The notes beneath the pieces were generated by a model. That model was not told the origin of the DNA. It did not search any database and saw only the letters and a list, made by a program, of their open reading frames with translations. This document shows positions 23,207 to 26,546 of a stretch of DNA of 26,546 nucleotides, in pieces. Origin of the DNA: an uncultured Bacteroidales bacterium (GTDB lineage Bacteria > Bacteroidota > Bacteroidia > Bacteroidales > P3); assembly GCA_937876865.1 (NCBI GenBank), contig CALEFF010000022.1, positions 1-26,546 of the forward strand. The letters run 5' to 3'. The translations under genes and the position numbers were made by a program. Positions within the stretch are counted from its first letter, which is position 1; the number at the start of each line of letters is the position of its first letter.

Positions 23207-23854
23207 ATGGCAAATAATTCTAATAAATTTGACTTAAATAAGACAAGTGGACGCAAATTTGACTTAAATAAGGCAAGTGGACGCAAATTTGACTTATCAA
23301 AAGATGATAATGATAATAACGTTATATCATCTTCAAAAGAAAATATAACTACTCCTTATACTCAAAGTTCGAAGAAAAAATGGCCGTATTTGGTAGTAGG
23401 GATTATAATCATAGCCTTTATCGTTTGGGGATTAATTCAATTTGGAGGAGATAGTGAAGGTTCTGATGCAAATACAATAACAACAAAAACAGTCACTACA
23501 GATTCTGCCGAAGCAGTTAATACAAAAGATAACAGCACAGAAGAATCAAATATTGATTATGATTCTCAACAACAAAACGCCCTAGCAAATAATGAAGTTG
23601 TAGGGAATGAAATTCCTTCGAAAAAAGAATCTCAAAATATAGAAAACACTACACCTTCATCAACTTTAAACACTTCCAAAACATCTAATAATAACAACGA
23701 AACAACTATTACATCTAACATAGAAGAAAAAGCCTTGTTAGTTATTAGAGGTAATTTCGGCAATGGAGAAGAGCGTAAAGCTAAGTTAGGTGCAGAATAT
23801 TCTGCTATTCAAAGCAAAGTAAATGAAATGTATGCTAATGGATTAGTCCATTAA
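23207..23854 (+). CDS. Single-pass membrane protein with FDLNK repeats and CW_7-like C-terminus
   Basis: This is a 215-residue protein. Residues 7-32 hold three copies of KFDLNK/KFDLSK joined by (T/A)SGR, the same motif as at the N-terminus of the TerD protein at 21956. A membrane helix spans about 59-78 after a Lys-rich stretch, so the motif repeats should be cytoplasmic. Residues about 80-172 are a Ser/Thr/Asn-rich, probably disordered spacer. The last about 40 residues (VIRGNFGNGEERKAKLG, then IQSKVNEMYANG) resemble the CW_7 wall-binding repeat of Cpl-7-type lysins. A protein that bridges cytoplasmic TerD proteins to peptidoglycan is therefore suggested. It is the last gene before a strong hairpin. 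Confidence 0.8.
   Translation: MANNSNKFDLNKTSGRKFDLNKASGRKFDLSKDDNDNNVISSSKENITTPYTQSSKKKWPYLVVGIIIIAFIVWGLIQFGGDSEGSDANTITTKTVTTDSAEAVNTKDNSTEESNIDYDSQQQNALANNEVVGNEIPSKKESQNIENTTPSSTLNTSKTSNNNNETTITSNIEEKALLVIRGNFGNGEERKAKLGAEYSAIQSKVNEMYANGLVH
23225..23302 (+). repeat. 30-bp tandem repeat encoding KFDLNK(T/A)SGR
   Basis: Units start at 23225, 23255 and 23285 with a 30-bp period. The first two differ by a single base (ACA versus GCA); the third is partial and diverges after TTATC. The near identity points to recent expansion. Confidence 0.85.
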
Positions 23855-23860
23855 AAAACT

Positions 23861-23892
23861 AGAAGAGGTTGGAATTAACACCAACCTCTTCT
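23861..23892 (+). terminator. Intrinsic terminator of the TerD operon
   Basis: AGAAGAGGTTGG (23861-23872) and CCAACCTCTTCT (23881-23892) form a perfect 12-bp stem with an 8-nt loop, followed by a short T/A-rich tract (TTAAATTT). It lies 7 nt after the stop of the last operon gene. The T-run is imperfect, so some read-through into the lipoprotein and calcium ATPase genes is possible. Confidence 0.8.
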
Positions 23893-23906
23893 TTAAATTT
23901 CAAATT

Positions 23907-24068
23907 ATGATTTTAAGTATTATTATTGGTTTATTAATATGGTTTGTTTTACCATTGTTATTAGAGGACTCTATAAAAAAGAAAAAACATAAAAAAGCAT
24001 TAAAAATGTGTTGCAAAATTTGTGGCATAGTAATTGTTGTAATGGCAATTATTGGGTATTTATTTTAA
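23907..24068 (+). CDS. Very small two-helix membrane protein
   Basis: This 53-codon frame starts at ATG 23907, 14 nt after the terminator stem. It encodes MILSIIIGLLIWFVLPLLLE, a basic loop (KKKKHKK), and a second hydrophobic segment (CKICGIVIVVMAIIGYLF) ending in TAA at 24066-24068. Two membrane helices joined by a basic loop is a sensible topology, and its start context resembles the neighbouring genes. There is no recognised family, and short AT-rich frames can arise by chance. Confidence 0.45.
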   Translation: MILSIIIGLLIWFVLPLLLEDSIKKKKHKKALKMCCKICGIVIVVMAIIGYLF

Positions 24069-24162
24069 GCATAGTATACTAATCTTTTGTAATAAGTTTA
24101 GTAAATTTAAAGAGGCAATTATTCACGAAAGTAAAATATATTAAACATATAAAATTAAAAAT

Positions 24163-24534
24163 ATGAAGAAATTACATTTAGTTTATATTTTTTTTGTGAT
24201 GACTATATTAGGATTCACATCTTGCGATTCTGCTCAATCTGCAATTAATGATTTAGAGGATTTATCGATAGAAATCGAAACAAATCATCAATCTTATACT
24301 GAAGAAGATTGGAATGATATTGCATTATCTTATTCTGCAATTGAAGAAGAATTGACTAAATATGAATACACTGATGAGGATTTAAAAAAAATAGGCAAGT
24401 TAAAAGGCAAATGTTTGGGTTATATGACAAAACAAACCATTAAAGATGCTGAAAAAGAATTAAGAGATTATGCAAAAGAACTAGAAGGTGGTATTGAAAG
24501 TTTTTTTGAAACTCTTTCAGAAGAAAACAATTAA
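24163..24534 (+). CDS. Small lipoprotein upstream of the calcium ATPase
   Basis: This 123-residue protein has a type II signal peptide: basic start (MKKLH), hydrophobic core, and lipobox LGFTSC with the acylated cysteine at C21. The mature part is helical and acidic (EDWNDIALSYSAIEEELTKYEYTDEDLKKIGKLKGK) and resembles small uncharacterised Bacteroidales lipoproteins with an EEDW...Y pattern. It is 11 nt upstream of the second calcium ATPase and probably co-transcribed with it. It should be membrane-anchored in the periplasm or outer membrane; its function is unknown. Confidence 0.8.
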   Translation: MKKLHLVYIFFVMTILGFTSCDSAQSAINDLEDLSIEIETNHQSYTEEDWNDIALSYSAIEEELTKYEYTDEDLKKIGKLKGKCLGYMTKQTIKDAEKELRDYAKELEGGIESFFETLSEENN

Positions 24535-24545
24535 AAAAATAAGAT

Positions 24546-26546
24546 ATGAAAGATAATTATAAAGGATTAACAAAAGAAGAAGTTCTAAAAAGTAGAGAAC
24601 AACATGGAGTAAATATTCTTACTCCTCCAGAGAAAGAGTCTTTATGGTCAAAATTTTTAGAAAAATTTGAAGATCCTCTTATTCGTATTTTATTAGTTGC
24701 TGGGCTGTTATCGGTAGGTATAGCTTGTTATGAATATTTGGGTTTAGGACACAGTTGGACTGTATTTTTTGAACCAATTGGTATTTTTGTTGCAATTTTA
24801 CTTGCAACAGGATTGTCTTTCTATTTTGAGTTAATTGCTGATAAAGAATTTTCTATTCTTAATCAAGTTAATGATGACGAGCCTGTAAAAGTTATTAGAG
24901 ATAGTAATACCATTGAAATACCTAAAAAAGACATAGTTGTAGGTGATATTGTTATTCTTTCTACTGGTGATGAAGTCCCTGCTGATGCAGAGTTGCTTGA
25001 AGCTGTTACATTACAGATTGACGAGTCTACTTTAACTGGTGAACCTGTTTGCAGAAAGACAACAAACAAAGAAGAGTTTGATAAGGAAGCAACGTTCCCA
25101 TCAAACCATGTAATGAGAGGTACGAAGGTTATGGAGGGGCATGCGATATGTCGTGTATTTGCGGTTGGAGATAAAACTGAAAATGGAAAAGTTTTTGAAG
25201 CCGCCCAAATTGACGATAGTGTAAAAACACCCCTTAATGAACAATTGGATGGCTTGAGTGATTTAATTACCAACCTTAGTTATCTATTCGCAGGTCTTGT
25301 TATTATCGGTCGATTGCTTGTGTTCTTCGATTGGAACCTTTTGGCATTTACACTTCTTATTCCAACTGCCTTATTCTTCTACATTGTTATTAAGAAATTT
25401 GAGGACTTTAGCCGAGCCAAATGTATCTTAACAATTGTAGGATTCTTTATCGTATTTATGGCAATGGTTCTTGGTTTGTTCTACCATTTACATACAGGAG
25501 CTAATGTTTCGTCATTGCTTACATACACAATGCAGACTTTGATGATTGCTGTAACACTTATCGTAGTAGCAGTTCCAGAAGGTCTTCCTATGGCGGTAAC
25601 CTTAAGTTTAGCATATAGTATGCGTAGAATGCTTAAGACCAATAATCTTGTTCGTAAGATACATGCCTGTGAAACAATGGGTGCAACTACTGTTATTTGT
25701 ACAGATAAAACTGGTACACTTACACAGAATCAGATGAAAGTTTATCAAACTCAATTCTATGCATTGGACGACCAGAAACTTGGCAATGATGAGATTAGCA
25801 CCTTGGTTAAGGAAGGTATCGCTGTGAACTCCACAGCATCGCTTGACCAATCTGATGCGTCAAAGACAAAGGTGTTAGGTAATCCTACTGAAGGCGCATT
25901 ACTTTTATGGTTAAAAGAACAGGGATTGGATTATCAAGTTCTCAAAGAATCTGCAACACGTGTAGAAGAATTACCATTCTCTACAGAAAGAAAGTATATG
26001 GCAACAGTTGTTGCTTCATCTTTAGGCAAGAAGATTCTATACGTAAAGGGTGCTCCTGAGATCATTCATTCTCTATGCAAACAGACTTGCAATAATGTAG
26101 ATAAAACTATTATTGACAAGCAACTTCTTACATACCAAGAACAGGCTATGCGTACACTTGGATTTGCATACCAAATACTTGAAGATGGTGATGATACAAT
26201 TGCAGACAATAAGGTTGTCGCAAACAATTTGACTTTCCTTGGAATCGTTGCTATATCTGACCCTGTTCGTGAAGATGTGCCAGCTGCTGTTGAAGAGTGT
26301 ATCAAAGCCGGTATTGCGGTGAAGATCGTAACAGGTGATACTCCGGGTACAGCAAAAGAAATCGGTCGTCAGATTGGTCTGTGGAGCGAAAAGGATGGAG
26401 ATAAGAATATTATCACTGGCCCTGAATTTGCAAAACTTAGTGATGAAGAACTTGATAAGATAGTTCTAGACCTTAAGATTATTGCACGTGCTCGTCCTAT
26501 GGATAAAAAGCGTCTTGTAGAAACTCTTCAACTTAACAATGAGGTA
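24546..26546 (+). CDS. Calcium-translocating P-type ATPase, PMCA type (copy 2, cut by window end)
   Basis: The frame from ATG 24546 stays open for 667 codons to the window end, so the gene is truncated only by the window. Motifs present are LTGEP in the actuator domain, VPEGLPMAV in helix 4, DKTGTLT with D387, KGAPE, and VTGDTPGTAKEIG. The GDGTND hinge and last helices lie outside. It is clearly homologous to the ATPase at 7538-10222, sharing long stretches such as EGIAVNSTASLD and GNPTEGALLLWL. Relative to that copy it has about 50 extra residues between helices 3 and 4, with two added hydrophobic segments. It would pump Ca2+ out of the cytoplasm. Confidence 0.92.
   Translation, partial: MKDNYKGLTKEEVLKSREQHGVNILTPPEKESLWSKFLEKFEDPLIRILLVAGLLSVGIACYEYLGLGHSWTVFFEPIGIFVAILLATGLSFYFELIADKEFSILNQVNDDEPVKVIRDSNTIEIPKKDIVVGDIVILSTGDEVPADAELLEAVTLQIDESTLTGEPVCRKTTNKEEFDKEATFPSNHVMRGTKVMEGHAICRVFAVGDKTENGKVFEAAQIDDSVKTPLNEQLDGLSDLITNLSYLFAGLVIIGRLLVFFDWNLLAFTLLIPTALFFYIVIKKFEDFSRAKCILTIVGFFIVFMAMVLGLFYHLHTGANVSSLLTYTMQTLMIAVTLIVVAVPEGLPMAVTLSLAYSMRRMLKTNNLVRKIHACETMGATTVICTDKTGTLTQNQMKVYQTQFYALDDQKLGNDEISTLVKEGIAVNSTASLDQSDASKTKVLGNPTEGALLLWLKEQGLDYQVLKESATRVEELPFSTERKYMATVVASSLGKKILYVKGAPEIIHSLCKQTCNNVDKTIIDKQLLTYQEQAMRTLGFAYQILEDGDDTIADNKVVANNLTFLGIVAISDPVREDVPAAVEECIKAGIAVKIVTGDTPGTAKEIGRQIGLWSEKDGDKNIITGPEFAKLSDEELDKIVLDLKIIARARPMDKKRLVETLQLNNEV

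Overview
The window looks like chromosome from a low-GC member of the Bacteroidetes, most likely order Bacteroidales. The reasons are the strong A+T bias, A/T-rich start contexts without clear Shine-Dalgarno sequences, promoter boxes of the Bacteroidetes type (TTTG-N19-TAnnTTTG), a Bacteroidales-style TonB protein, a TGS-type nucleoside kinase, and PMCA-type calcium ATPases. I had no database access. Family calls rest on motifs read from the translations.

Left part (1-11394), all on the minus strand, is mostly ordinary chromosome. In transcription order it holds: a DUF1016/YhcG-like PDDEXK nuclease (11394-10282); a calcium P-type ATPase, TcdA and a nucleoside kinase, tightly packed (10222-5162); a TonB-type energy transducer (4992-4300) ending in a clear terminator; then ABC-F ATPase, MATE exporter, a small membrane/coiled-coil protein and EF-P (4217-150), ending in a perfect 38-bp palindrome.

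The junction (11400-12349) is unusual. Two divergent promoters share one palindrome. A short winged-helix-like gene ends in an overlapping reading frame that contains three 21-bp direct repeats and is followed by very AT-rich DNA. Next comes a near-consensus promoter and a leader of about 270 nt holding a large imperfect hairpin (12155-12255).

The right part (12350-23854, plus strand) is the main item: a tight eight-gene operon closed by a terminator. It encodes a membrane-anchored protein with a possible degenerate vWA fold, a three-helix membrane protein, a tubulin/FtsZ-like protein, a 1329-residue actin/Hsp70-like ATPase carrying a GFG-rich insert, a 684-residue protein with tandem helical repeats, two TerD-family proteins, and a membrane protein that repeats the TerD N-terminal FDLNK motif and ends in a CW_7-like wall-binding segment. 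Behind it lie a tiny membrane protein, a lipoprotein and a second, diverged calcium ATPase that runs off the window end.

My inference is that this is a calcium-linked, envelope-associated machine combining a tubulin-fold and an actin-fold NTPase with TerD calcium-binding proteins. TerD-centred systems and FtsZ-like membrane-remodelling clusters are known in general; I do not recognise this exact combination as a described system. A stress or phage-defence role is possible but not shown by the sequence.
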